A stretch of 64,000 bases of DNA, from positions 62,001-126,000 of the forward strand of contig NZ_JAPEMV010000006.1 of the NCBI RefSeq assembly GCF_026342355.1, in the 5' to 3' direction. Under the pieces are notes generated by a model that had not been told where the DNA came from, did not search any database, and saw only the letters and a list, made by a program, of their open reading frames with translations. Below, piece by piece: positions 41,517-49,921 of this stretch (position 1 is its first letter; every line of letters starts with the position of its first letter). The position numbers were made by a program, and so were the translations under genes. This stretch comes from Streptomyces sp. NBC_00249 (GTDB lineage Bacteria > Actinomycetota > Actinomycetes > Streptomycetales > Streptomycetaceae).

Positions 41517-42881
41517 ATGTCCCAGAATCCGATCGCCGAGACCATCGCCTCGCTGATGCCCCGCGCCAAGGCGGAGCTGGCCGAGCTGGTGGCCTTCCAG
41601 TCGGTGGCGGACTGGGCCCAGTTCCCCAGGAGCGAGAGCGAGGCCGCCGCGAACTGGGTGGCCGACGCCCTGCGCGTCGAGGGCTTCCAGGACGTGGAGC
41701 TGCTCGACACCCCCGACGGCACCCAGTCCGTGTACGGATTCCTCCCCGGCCCCGAAGGCGCCCCGACCGTCCTGCTGTACGCGCACTACGACGTGCAGCC
41801 CCCGCTGGACGACGCCGCCTGGATCTCCCCCGCGTTCGAGCTGACCGAGCGCGACGGCCGCTGGTACGGGCGCGGCGCGGCGGACTGCAAGGGCGGGTTC
41901 ATCATGCACCTGCTGGCGCTGCGCGCGCTGAAGGCGAACGGCGGCGTGCCCGTCTCCGTGAAGGTGATCGCCGAGGGCTCGGAGGAGCAGGGCACCGGCG
42001 GCCTCCAGCAGTACGCCGAGGCGCACCCGGAGCTGCTGGCCGCCGACACGATCGTCATCGGCGACGCCGGCAACTTCCGCCTCGGCCTGCCGACGGTGAC
42101 GGCCACTCTGCGCGGCATGACCCTGCTCAAGGTCAAGATCGACACCCTGGGCGGGAACCTGCACTCCGGCATGTTCGGCGGTGTCGCCCCCGACGCGCTC
42201 GCCGCGCTCATCCAGACGCTGGCCTCGCTGCGCTCGGCCGACGGCTCCACGGCCGTGGACGGTCTGGCCTCGGACGCGGTGTGGGAGGGCCTGCAGTACC
42301 CGGAGGCGGACTTCCGCGCCGACGCGAAGGTGCTGGACGGGGTCGAGCTGATCGGCGAGGGCACGATCGCGGACCGGCTGTGGGCCCGTCCCGCCGTCAC
42401 CGTGCTCGGCATCGACTGCCCGCCGGTGGTCGGCGCGACCCCGTCGGTGCACGCGAGCGCGGGCGCGCTGATCAGCCTGCGCGTGCCGCCGGGTGTCGAC
42501 ACCACCGAGGCCATCAAGCTGCTGGAGGCGCACATGGTGGCGCACACCCCGTGGAAGGCGCGTCTGGAGCTGGAGGTCGTCGGTCAGGGCCAGCCGTTCC
42601 AGGCGGACACCACCAGCCCGGCGTACGCGTCGATGCGCGCCGCCATGGAGGTCGCGTACCCCGGCCAGGAGATGCAGATCAGCGGCATGGGCGGGTCGAT
42701 CCCGCTGTGCAACGCGCTGACGTCGCTGTACCCGGAGGCGGAGATGCTGCTCATCGGGCTCAGCGAGCCGCAGGCGCAGATCCACGCGGTGAACGAGAGC
42801 GTGTCCCCGGAGGAGCTGGAGCGGCTGTCGGTCGCCGAGGCCCTCTTCCTGGTGAACTACGCGGAGTCCAAGCGCGGCTGA
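41517..42881 (+). CDS. M20-family dipeptidase
   Basis: 454 residues. A Zn-dependent exopeptidase of the M20 (carnosinase-like) type. LLYAHYDVQPP gives the first His and catalytic Asp, GRGAADCKGGF the bridging Asp, and EGSEEQGTGGL the catalytic and metal Glu pair. A dimerisation lid domain is inserted around 200-330 (LHSGMFGG). GAGGAG 9 bp before the ATG is a strong ribosome binding site. It ends just before a perfect terminator hairpin, so it is probably monocistronic. Confidence 0.93.
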   Translation: MSQNPIAETIASLMPRAKAELAELVAFQSVADWAQFPRSESEAAANWVADALRVEGFQDVELLDTPDGTQSVYGFLPGPEGAPTVLLYAHYDVQPPLDDAAWISPAFELTERDGRWYGRGAADCKGGFIMHLLALRALKANGGVPVSVKVIAEGSEEQGTGGLQQYAEAHPELLAADTIVIGDAGNFRLGLPTVTATLRGMTLLKVKIDTLGGNLHSGMFGGVAPDALAALIQTLASLRSADGSTAVDGLASDAVWEGLQYPEADFRADAKVLDGVELIGEGTIADRLWARPAVTVLGIDCPPVVGATPSVHASAGALISLRVPPGVDTTEAIKLLEAHMVAHTPWKARLELEVVGQGQPFQADTTSPAYASMRAAMEVAYPGQEMQISGMGGSIPLCNALTSLYPEAEMLLIGLSEPQAQIHAVNESVSPEELERLSVAEALFLVNYAESKRG

Positions 42882-42903
42882 CGCCGTAGCGGTACCCGGT
42901 CCC

Positions 42904-42936
42904 GTACGCCCAGGGCGCAGTGCGCCCTGGGCGTAC
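42904..42936. terminator. terminator hairpin after the dipeptidase
   Basis: GTACGCCCAGGGCGCA - G - TGCGCCCTGGGCGTAC: a 16-bp perfect palindrome around one base, which folds with a small loop. It starts 23 bp after the dipeptidase stop. Confidence 0.8.
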
Positions 42937-42992
42937 TCCGCTCCTGGTGAAGTCGCGTGCGGGGGCCGGGCGCCGGCGGCTACGTTCGCCGT

Positions 42993-43697
42993 ATGGATCT
43001 TGTCGAAGTGCTCCCGAACCGGCTCCACATGCTCCGCTTCCCGATCGGCCAGGCGTACCTCTGGCAGGACGGCGAGGCCCTGACGCTCATCGACGCGGGC
43101 TCGGCCGGGTCGGCCGACACGATCGAGGGGGCGATACGTTCCCTCGGGCTGGATCCCGCGCGGCTGGAGCGGATCGTCCTGACGCACTGCCACGGCGACC
43201 ACATCGGCGCGGCCGGTGAGCTCGCCGCCCGCTGGGGCGCGCACGTACTGGCCCACCGGCTGGACGCGCCCGTGATCCGCGGCGAACGGCCCGTTCCCGA
43301 ACCGGTGCTGCTGGACTGGGAGGTCCCGCTGTACGAGCACGCCCTGGCGAACGTGCCCGAGGCCCCGCCGACCCCGGTGGACCGGGAGCTGGAGGACGGC
43401 GAGGTACTGCCCTTCGGCGACGGGGCGGTGGTGGTCCACGCCCCGGGCCACACCCCGGGCAGCATCGGCGTGCACCTGCCGCGCCACGGGGTCCTCTTCA
43501 CGGGGGACTGCGTGGCGGGGGTGGGCCAGGTGATGCTGGGCGTCTTCAACGTCGACCGCGAGCAGGCCGTCGCCACGTTCCGCCGGCTGGCCGCGCTGGC
43601 CCCGGCCGTGGCCTGCTTCGGCCACGGCGACCCCTGGACGACCGACACCGCGACGGCACTCCGCGAGGCGGCGGAGGCCGTCCCGGCGACCGCCTGA
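42993..43697 (+). CDS. metallo-beta-lactamase-fold hydrolase
   Basis: 234 residues. The MBL signature THCHGDH is at about 66-72, preceded by LIDAGSAGS. Further ligands are in HAPGHTPGS, FTGDCVAG and FGHGDPW. It is a small glyoxalase II-like member; substrate unknown. ATG 42993 is the only good Met. It lies 57 bp after the terminator of the dipeptidase. Confidence 0.9.
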   Translation: MDLVEVLPNRLHMLRFPIGQAYLWQDGEALTLIDAGSAGSADTIEGAIRSLGLDPARLERIVLTHCHGDHIGAAGELAARWGAHVLAHRLDAPVIRGERPVPEPVLLDWEVPLYEHALANVPEAPPTPVDRELEDGEVLPFGDGAVVVHAPGHTPGSIGVHLPRHGVLFTGDCVAGVGQVMLGVFNVDREQAVATFRRLAALAPAVACFGHGDPWTTDTATALREAAEAVPATA

Positions 43698-43767
43698 CAC
43701 CGCGCTCACGGCGGGGCGCGGTACGCCGCCTCTCGGCCCAGCGGGCCGATGCCGCCCCGGCCCACGC

Positions 43768-44823
43768 TCACGGGGTGGGCCGGCCCGCCTCCAGGTACAG
43801 CGGGCAGCCCCGCTCGCGGGCGCGCAGGGCCCAGCGGAGCCGTTCGAAGCGCTGCGGCGGCAACAGTCCGGCGGCCTCCGCCTCCGTGACGAAGCGCCAG
43901 GCCCGCAGTTCCGGTCCGGGAAGCCGCAGCCGGGCGATCCGGTCCCGCTCCAGCCGGCCGCCGTCGAACAGCAGCCGCAGTCCGCCGTAGGCCGGGGCGC
44001 GGGGCGGTTCCCAGTCGACGACCAGCAGCGCCGGCATCCGGTCCAGCGTCAGGCCGAGCTCCTCCTCCACCTCCCGTACGCCGGCGCAGGCCGGGGCCTC
44101 GCCCGCCTCGACCACCCCGCCCGGGAACTCCCAGCCCGGCTTGTACGTCGGATCCACCAGGAGGACCCGGTCCTCGTCGTCGAAGAGCAGCACCCCCGAG
44201 GCGACGGTCTCCCGTGTCGGCTCAGGGGTCTGCACGATGTCGCAGAGCCCGGCCGTGTCCGTGCGTACGGCTTCGGCGATGCGCTCCGCCGTCTCCCGTA
44301 CCGTCAGCCGCCCGTTGTCGATGACGTGCGCGTCGGCGGTCAGCCAGCCCAGCGCCTGCTGGTAGACGGGGATGTGGTCGTACGCCCACTGCCTGACCCG
44401 TACGTCGGCCACCTCCGGCGCCCCCGGCTCCTGCCGGGTCGCGATCCGCTCACGCAGGATCGTTTCCTCCGGGGCGAGCAGCACATGGCGGACCGTGATC
44501 CGGCGGGCCGCGAGCGCGCCGAAGATCTCGTCGCGGTACTCCTGCTTCAGCAGGGTCATCGGCACCACCAGCACTCCGCCCAGCTCCGCGAGCATCGCCG
44601 CCGCCGCGTCCACGACGAGCCGCCGCCAGCTCGGCAGGTCCTGGTAGTCGGTCACCTCGGCGAGACGTTTGTCCGGCAGGAGCCGGCGCAGCACGTCGCC
44701 GATGAGCTCCGGGTCGTACACGGTGCCGTCCGGCAGGAGTGCGGCCAGCTCGCGGGCCGTACTGGTCTTCCCGGCACTGAACGTGCCGTTGATCCAGACA
44801 ATCACGTCTACCCCTCTCCCCAT
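43768..44823 (-). CDS. P-loop kinase-NUDIX hydrolase fusion
   Basis: 351 residues with two domains. Residues 1-190 are a P-loop ATPase of the small-molecule kinase type: Walker A WINGTFSAGKTSTAR at the very start, LVVPMTLLKQEYRDEIF, and the lid-like LLAPEETILRERIATRQEPG. Residues 205-330 are NUDIX: ASGVLLFDDEDRVLLVDPTY, WEFPGGVVEAGE, and the NUDIX helix REVEEELGL. The order is like nicotinamide-nucleotide or nucleotide-salvage bifunctional enzymes, but the substrate is unknown. GGAG precedes ATG 44823. Confidence 0.88.
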   Translation of the reverse strand: MGRGVDVIVWINGTFSAGKTSTARELAALLPDGTVYDPELIGDVLRRLLPDKRLAEVTDYQDLPSWRRLVVDAAAAMLAELGGVLVVPMTLLKQEYRDEIFGALAARRITVRHVLLAPEETILRERIATRQEPGAPEVADVRVRQWAYDHIPVYQQALGWLTADAHVIDNGRLTVRETAERIAEAVRTDTAGLCDIVQTPEPTRETVASGVLLFDDEDRVLLVDPTYKPGWEFPGGVVEAGEAPACAGVREVEEELGLTLDRMPALLVVDWEPPRAPAYGGLRLLFDGGRLERDRIARLRLPGPELRAWRFVTEAEAAGLLPPQRFERLRWALRARERGCPLYLEAGRPTP

Positions 44824-44973
44824 GGCTCGTCTCCGAAGCCCCCAGTGGCTTGCCCGCCCCACCCTGCCACGGAAACCCGCTCACGGGCCGAGTGCTTATC
44901 CTCAAGGGAAGAGCCGAGGTCAGCCCGCCGCCCGCGCATCCGTCGCACCGTCACCTCCGGAGGTTTCCCCACC

Positions 44974-46011
44974 GTGCCGCAGACCCGCCGCCCGTCCGAG
45001 CCCCGCTACGGCAACAGGCCGACCATGAAGGACGTGGCGGCCCAGGCAGGCGTGGGCCTGAAGACGGTCTCCCGGGTCGTCAACGGAGAACCGGGGGTGA
45101 CCCCCGACACCGAGAGGCGGGTCCAGGAGGCCATCGAAGCGCTCGGCTTCCGCCGCAACGACAGCGCCCGCGTGCTCCGCAAGGGCCGTACGGCCACGGT
45201 GGGGCTGGTCCTGGAGGACCTGGCCGACCCCTTCTACGGTCCGCTCAACCGGGCCGTGGAGGAGGTGGCCCGTACGCACGGCGCGCTGCTCATCAACGGG
45301 TCCAGCGCCGAGGACCCGGACCGGGAGCGGGAGTTGGCGCTCGCGCTGTGCGCCCGCCGGGTGGACGGGCTGATCGTGATCCCGGCCGGGGACGACCACC
45401 GCTACCTGGAGCCGGAGATCCGGGCGGGCGTGGCGACGGTGTTCGTGGACCGGCCGGCGGGCCGGATCGAGGCGGACGTGGTCCTCTCCGACAGCTTCGG
45501 CGGCGCACGGGACGGGGTGGCGCACCTGATCGCGGGCGGCCACCGGCGCATCGGCTTCATCGGCGACCACCCCCGCATCCACACCGCCACCGAACGCCTG
45601 CGCGGCTACCTCGAGGCGATGGCGCGGGCCGGGCTGCCGGTGGCCGAATCCTGGGTGTCCCTGGGCTCGACGGCCCCGGAGCGGGTGGCGGGGGCGGCCG
45701 GCGCGATGCTGACGGGGCCGGAGCCGGTCACCGCGCTCTTCGCCGGGAACAACCGGGTCACCGTCACCCTCGTACGGGTCCTCGCGGCGCTCCCACACCC
45801 GGTGGCGCTGGTCGGCTTCGACGACTTCGAGCTCGCCGACCTGCTGCGCCCGGGCGTCACGGTGGTCGCCCAGGACCCGGCGGCCCTCGGCCGGGTCGCC
45901 ACGGACCGCCTCTTCCAACGCCTGGCCGGCACCCCCCTCCCCCCGTCCCGCATCGAACTCCCCACCCGCCTCGTCCCCCGCGGCTCGGGCGAACTCCCCC
46001 CGGCCGGCTGA
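44974..46011 (+). CDS. LacI-family transcriptional regulator
   Basis: 345 residues. The helix-turn-helix plus hinge helix is TMKDVAAQAGVGLKTVSRVV, then NGEPGVTPDTERRVQEAIEA. A periplasmic-binding-protein-like effector domain follows (VGLVLEDLADPFYGPLNRAV, GVAHLIAGGHRRIGFIGDH, ALVGFDDFELADLL). GTG 44974 is preceded by CCGGAGG; ATG 45025 would drop 17 residues. Probably responds to a sugar, though no sugar genes are adjacent. Confidence 0.92.
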   Translation: MPQTRRPSEPRYGNRPTMKDVAAQAGVGLKTVSRVVNGEPGVTPDTERRVQEAIEALGFRRNDSARVLRKGRTATVGLVLEDLADPFYGPLNRAVEEVARTHGALLINGSSAEDPDRERELALALCARRVDGLIVIPAGDDHRYLEPEIRAGVATVFVDRPAGRIEADVVLSDSFGGARDGVAHLIAGGHRRIGFIGDHPRIHTATERLRGYLEAMARAGLPVAESWVSLGSTAPERVAGAAGAMLTGPEPVTALFAGNNRVTVTLVRVLAALPHPVALVGFDDFELADLLRPGVTVVAQDPAALGRVATDRLFQRLAGTPLPPSRIELPTRLVPRGSGELPPAG

Positions 46012-46022
46012 CGTCCCGCGCC

Positions 46023-46185
46023 TACTGCTGTGGCCGGAGAGGTTTGCCGGGTCGCGGTGTCCGGGGCGGTACCTCGCAAGGCGGAGGGCCGCCGCTCGTA
46101 CTGGACGTACTCGGGTGGCCCGACAACGCAGCGAGGTGCCGTGCCGGGCGCCGCGACACGGTGAACCTTTCCGGCCACAGCACTA
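46023..46185. mobile_element. MITE-like element B (163 bp, 55-bp terminal inverted repeats)
   Basis: The left 55 bp (46023-46077) and the complement of the right 55 bp (46131-46185) align without gaps and differ at about a dozen positions. Both ends begin TA(C/G)TGCTGTGGCCGGA and both inner arms end ACCTCGC. The element is bounded by TA on both sides. The 53-bp centre (46078-46130) has no coding capacity. The right inner arm matches element A (29384-29408) at 23 of 25 positions. The last three bases supply the TAG stop of the minus-strand regulator. Confidence 0.8.
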
Positions 46186-47181
46186 GCCGGGCGGCGGTGG
46201 GCCGCCCGCCCCCGCCAGCTGGTCGCCGAGCGGGCTGCGCCGGTACAGGACCAGCCGCCCGTCGCGGGCCCGCGTGACCAGCCCGGCGGCGTGGAGCACG
46301 CGCAGGTGCTGGGACACGGCGCTGGGAGTGACGCGGAACCGGCGGGCGAGCTCGACCGTGGGCAGCGGCTCGTCGAGGGCGCTCAGCAGCCGCGCCCGGG
46401 GAGCGCCGAGCAGCGCGGCCAGCGCGGGCGCGTCGGCCGCGGGCGCCGGGCTCCACAGCGTCGCCACTCCGCGGCTCGGGTACACCAGGAAGGGCGGTTC
46501 GTCCGCGCTCACCGGGGGCGCCGGTTTGTGGGCGAAGACGGACGGGACGAGCAGCAGCCCGCGGCCGTGCGCCTCGACGTGGTGGTGGCCGATCATCCGG
46601 TCCACGGAGAGGACTCCGTCGTGCCAGCGCAGGTCGGGGTGCATGCCGGCGAACAGCCGGCGGGCGCCGCCCAGGGCCAGTTGGCGGGCGCGGTAGGTCA
46701 TGTCCGCTTCCAGCAGCGACCGCATCTGCGGCCACATCGGTTTGACGGCGACCTCCCAGTAGCCCGCGAGGACCTCGCAGACGGCGTCGCGTACGGCGAG
46801 CACCCGTCCGTCGTCGGCGCTCGCGGCGCCCGCGAGGGCGGCGGGCAGGGGGTCGGGGGCGTGGGTGGCGAGCAGGTCGCGCCGGACGAGGGCGGGCGGG
46901 GTGGCGCGGACGACCGCCAGTTCCTCCTCGAAGGTGGGGTCGAAGCCCGCCGGCCGGGGCGTCAGGAAGTCCGGGAGGGTGCGCCGCTGCGCGACCAGCG
47001 CCAGCAGCAGGCCGGTGTCGAGGGTGCCGAGGCGGCCGAGGACGGACCTGCGCCACGGAAGGTGCAGCGCGGAGAGCCCCGGTTCGCGCAGCACCCGCAG
47101 ACTGAAGACGGCCTCGCCCAGGGGGGAGACGGCGAACCGCGTGTCGGCGAGGTCCTCGACGCCGAGCCCGAAGCTGATCAT
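46183..47181 (-). CDS. ArsR-type winged-helix regulator with long N-terminal sensor region
   Basis: 332 residues. About 245 residues of unknown sensor sequence come first (FEEELAVVRATPPALVRRDL, DRMIGHHHVEAHGRG). The ArsR/SmtB winged helix is at the C-terminal end: GAPRARLLSALDEPLPTVEL, then ARRFRVTPSAVSQHLRVLHA, AGLVTRARDGRLVLYRRSP. Divergent from an MFS transporter by 56 bp, which it likely represses. ATG 47181 is chosen. The TAG stop belongs to the end of MITE-like element B, so the last residues may be altered by that insertion. Confidence 0.87.
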   Translation of the reverse strand: MISFGLGVEDLADTRFAVSPLGEAVFSLRVLREPGLSALHLPWRRSVLGRLGTLDTGLLLALVAQRRTLPDFLTPRPAGFDPTFEEELAVVRATPPALVRRDLLATHAPDPLPAALAGAASADDGRVLAVRDAVCEVLAGYWEVAVKPMWPQMRSLLEADMTYRARQLALGGARRLFAGMHPDLRWHDGVLSVDRMIGHHHVEAHGRGLLLVPSVFAHKPAPPVSADEPPFLVYPSRGVATLWSPAPAADAPALAALLGAPRARLLSALDEPLPTVELARRFRVTPSAVSQHLRVLHAAGLVTRARDGRLVLYRRSPLGDQLAGAGGPPPPG

Positions 47182-47237
47182 TAAGCCCCAGGCTACATCG
47201 GTTGGCCGTGGGGCGAAGGTGCCGTGGACTTCGGCAC

Positions 47238-48581
47238 ATGACACACACAGCGGGCCCGCGCGCCGGGTTGAGCCGCAGGACGGTCCTGATCCTGGCGTTG
47301 ACCTGTGCCGTCGCCGTGGGCAACATCTACTTCCCGCAGGCGATCAGCCCCCTGATCGCCGAGGGTCTGGGGGTGTCCCCCGACCGGGCGTCGCTGGTGG
47401 TGACGGCCATTCAGATCGGTTACACGGCCGGGATGTTCCTGCTGGTCCCGCTCGGCGACCGGCTCCCGCACCGGCCGTTCCTCGTCGTCCTGCTCGCCCT
47501 GACCGGCGCGGCCCTGCTCGCCGCGGGCTGCGCGCCCACCCTGCCCCTGCTCGTCGCCGCCTCCGCGTCCGCCGGGGTCGCCACGGTGGCCGCGCAGGTC
47601 ATCGCCCCCATGGCGGCCGGCCTGGTGGCCCCCGACCGCCGTGGAGCGGTGATGGGAACCCTGCTCAGCGGTTCCATCGGAGGCATGCTGCTGGCCCGCA
47701 CCTTCAGCTCGGTGCTCGCCGAGCGGCTGGGGTGGCGGGCCCCCTACCTGGCGGCCGCCGTCCTCGTCCTGCTCCTCGCCGTGGTGCTGGCCCGCACCCT
47801 CCCCGCCACGGCCCCGCCCGCACGCGTCCCGTACCGGACGCTCCTGGCCGACTCGCTGCGGCTGCTGCGCACGGAGTCTCAGCTGCGCCGTTCCTGCCTC
47901 TACCAGGCGTGCGTGTTCGGGGGCTTCTCAGCGGTCTGGACCTGCCTGGCGCTCCTGCTGACGGGTCCCGTGTACGGCCTGGGCACCCAGGCGGTGGGAA
48001 TGCTCGCCCTGGTCGGCGGGGTCACCATGTTCGCCACTCCGCTCGCCGGCCGCCTGGTCGACCGGATCGGGCCGGACCGGGTGAACCTCGGCTGCCTGAC
48101 CGGCGTCCTCGTCTCGGCCCCGGTCCTGGCCCTGGGGGCCTCGGGCGGCGCGGCGGGGCTGGCGGCCCTGACCGCCGGCACGCTCCTGCTCGACCTCGCG
48201 ATGCAGTGCGGCTCGGTCGCCAATCAGGCGCGGGCGTTCGGCGTGCGCCCCGATGCCCGCAGCAGGCTCAACACCGCCTACATGAGCTGCGCCTACCTGG
48301 GCGGAAGTGCCGGTTCCTGGCTGGGCGTACGGATCTACGGCCCGGCCGGGTGGCGGGGTGTGTGCGTGCTCGTGGCCGGGCTCGCCGTCGTGGCCCTGGC
48401 CCGCCACCTCGTCCGCCGGCCGGCCCGCAGGGCGGCCGGCGGACGGGGTCAGGCGGTCGCCGTCAGGGTGGCCGAGCGGCGGGGGATGGCGAAGGCGTCG
48501 AGTTCGGCGCGGGTCAGGCCGGTGAGGGCGGCGACCTCCTCGGCGCCGACCGCGCCGCAGTCGAGGCCGCGGACCAGGTAG
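47238..48581 (+). CDS. MFS transporter, reads into the convergent aldolase gene
   Basis: 447 residues. Twelve spans, starting TVLILALTCAVAVGNIYFPQ. The loop 2-3 motif GDRLPHRP is the MFS motif A region, and a second copy lies in AGRLVDRIGPDR. It is a drug/proton antiporter type, likely controlled by the divergent ArsR-like regulator. The last span ends near ARHLVRRPARR (about 397); the remaining 45 or so residues lie over the 3' end of the aldolase gene (133-bp overlap) and have no helix character. The original stop may have been lost. Confidence 0.88.
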   Translation: MTHTAGPRAGLSRRTVLILALTCAVAVGNIYFPQAISPLIAEGLGVSPDRASLVVTAIQIGYTAGMFLLVPLGDRLPHRPFLVVLLALTGAALLAAGCAPTLPLLVAASASAGVATVAAQVIAPMAAGLVAPDRRGAVMGTLLSGSIGGMLLARTFSSVLAERLGWRAPYLAAAVLVLLLAVVLARTLPATAPPARVPYRTLLADSLRLLRTESQLRRSCLYQACVFGGFSAVWTCLALLLTGPVYGLGTQAVGMLALVGGVTMFATPLAGRLVDRIGPDRVNLGCLTGVLVSAPVLALGASGGAAGLAALTAGTLLLDLAMQCGSVANQARAFGVRPDARSRLNTAYMSCAYLGGSAGSWLGVRIYGPAGWRGVCVLVAGLAVVALARHLVRRPARRAAGGRGQAVAVRVAERRGMAKASSSARVRPVRAATSSAPTAPQSRPRTR

Positions 48582-49747
48582 CCGGCCAGGGCCTTGGCGG
48601 TGGCGGGCTCGTCCATCACGTCGCCCTCGATCTTGGCGACGTACGCCTTCAGGCGCGCGGCCGCGGCCTCCAGGCCCTCGCGGTAGAAGGTGAACACCGC
48701 CGCGTAGCGGGTCGGCAGGTGCGCCGGGTGCATGTCCCAGCCCTGGTAGTAGGCGCGGGCCAGGGCGCGGCGGGTGAGGCCGTAGTGCAGCCGCCAGGCC
48801 TCGTGGACGTGCTCGGTGGTGCCGATGGGCAGGACGTTCGTCGAGCCGTCGGAGACGCGTACGCCGGTGCCGGCGGCCGCGACCTGCATGATCGCCTTGG
48901 CGTGGTCGGCGGCGGGGTGGTCGCTCGCCTGGTACGCGGCGGAGACGCCGACGCAGGCGCTGTAGTCGAAGGTGCCGTAGTGCAGGCCGGTGGCGCGGCC
49001 CTTGGAGGCCTCGATCATCCGGGCGACGGTGGCGGTGCCGTCGGAGGCGAGGATCGACTGGCTGGTCTCGATCTGGATCTCGAAGCCGATCCGCCCCGTG
49101 CGCAGGCCGCGGGCCGTCTCGAAGGCCTCCAGCAGCTCGACGAAGGCGGTGACCTGCTCGGCGTAGGTGACCTTGGGGAGGGTCAGGACCAGGTTCTCCG
49201 GGAGGCCGCCGTGGGCGAGGAGGCCGGACAGGAAGACGTCCGTGGTGCGGATGCCGCGGTCGCGGACGTTGGACTCCATGCACTTCATGCGGATGCCCAT
49301 GTAGGGGGCGTTGGTGCCGTTGGAGTACGCCTCGGAGATCAGGCGGGCGGCGCGGGCCGCGGCCTGGTCCTCCTCCTCGTCGGAGCGGACGCCGAAGCCG
49401 TCCTCGAAGTCCACGCGGAGGTCCTCGATGGGCTCGGAGGCGAGCTTGGCGCGGACGCGGTCGTAGACGGGGACGGCCAGCTCGTCGGAGATGCCGAGCA
49501 CCTTGGCGAAGGTGGCGGCGTCGGGGGCGTGCTCGTCGAGGGCCGCGAGGGCCTGGTCGCCCCAGGAGCGGATGGTGTCCGCGGCGAAGACGTCACCGGG
49601 TACGTAGACCGTGTGGATGGGCTGACGGGTGCCGGGGTCGCCCGGGTAGTGACGCGCGAGTTCCGCGTCCACCGGCGCGAGGGAGGCGCTGATGCCCTCG
49701 CTGACCGCGCCTGCGAGGCTCGTCGCCACCTTCTCCTGCTGACCCAT
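48449..49747 (-). CDS. HpcH/citrate lyase-like aldolase family protein (DUF6986-type)
   Basis: 432 residues. The phosphoenolpyruvate/pyruvate-domain fold of citrate lyase beta and malyl-CoA lyases: DLRVDFEDGFG, RIGFEIQIETSQSIL (metal Glu), and LHYGTFDYSACVG. Length and the long C-terminus fit the actinomycete group labelled DUF6986. It probably cleaves or forms a hydroxy-acyl bond with Mg; substrate unknown. GAGGAGAG precedes ATG 49747. Confidence 0.88.
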   Translation of the reverse strand: MGQQEKVATSLAGAVSEGISASLAPVDAELARHYPGDPGTRQPIHTVYVPGDVFAADTIRSWGDQALAALDEHAPDAATFAKVLGISDELAVPVYDRVRAKLASEPIEDLRVDFEDGFGVRSDEEEDQAAARAARLISEAYSNGTNAPYMGIRMKCMESNVRDRGIRTTDVFLSGLLAHGGLPENLVLTLPKVTYAEQVTAFVELLEAFETARGLRTGRIGFEIQIETSQSILASDGTATVARMIEASKGRATGLHYGTFDYSACVGVSAAYQASDHPAADHAKAIMQVAAAGTGVRVSDGSTNVLPIGTTEHVHEAWRLHYGLTRRALARAYYQGWDMHPAHLPTRYAAVFTFYREGLEAAAARLKAYVAKIEGDVMDEPATAKALAGYLVRGLDCGAVGAEEVAALTGLTRAELDAFAIPRRSATLTATA

Positions 49748-49855
49748 CGTGCACTCTCCTCTTTTCCGCTTCACGGAAGCTTAGATCCGCATAGCAGAAT
49801 TTAGTCACGGGGTTCCGCTCAGTCAATGGTCCCTCCGCAGTCCTGGACAAACGAC

Positions 49856-49892
49856 CCGGGGCCGCGTGGTGACAATCACCACACGGCCCCGG
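49856..49892. terminator. terminator hairpin downstream of etfA
   Basis: CCGGGGCCGCGTGGTGA - CAA - TCACCACACGGCCCCGG, a 17-bp stem with one mismatch and a 3-nt loop, 30 bp beyond the etfA stop on the minus strand. It separates etfBA from the aldolase gene. Confidence 0.85.
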
Positions 49893-49921
49893 AGAAGTGA
49901 AGCTACGAAGAGAAGCGCAGG

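Noticed and set aside
46022..47326. Alternative minus-strand frame through element B and the ArsR-type gene
   Set aside because: Arg/Pro-rich shadow of the true frame, which carries the winged helix.
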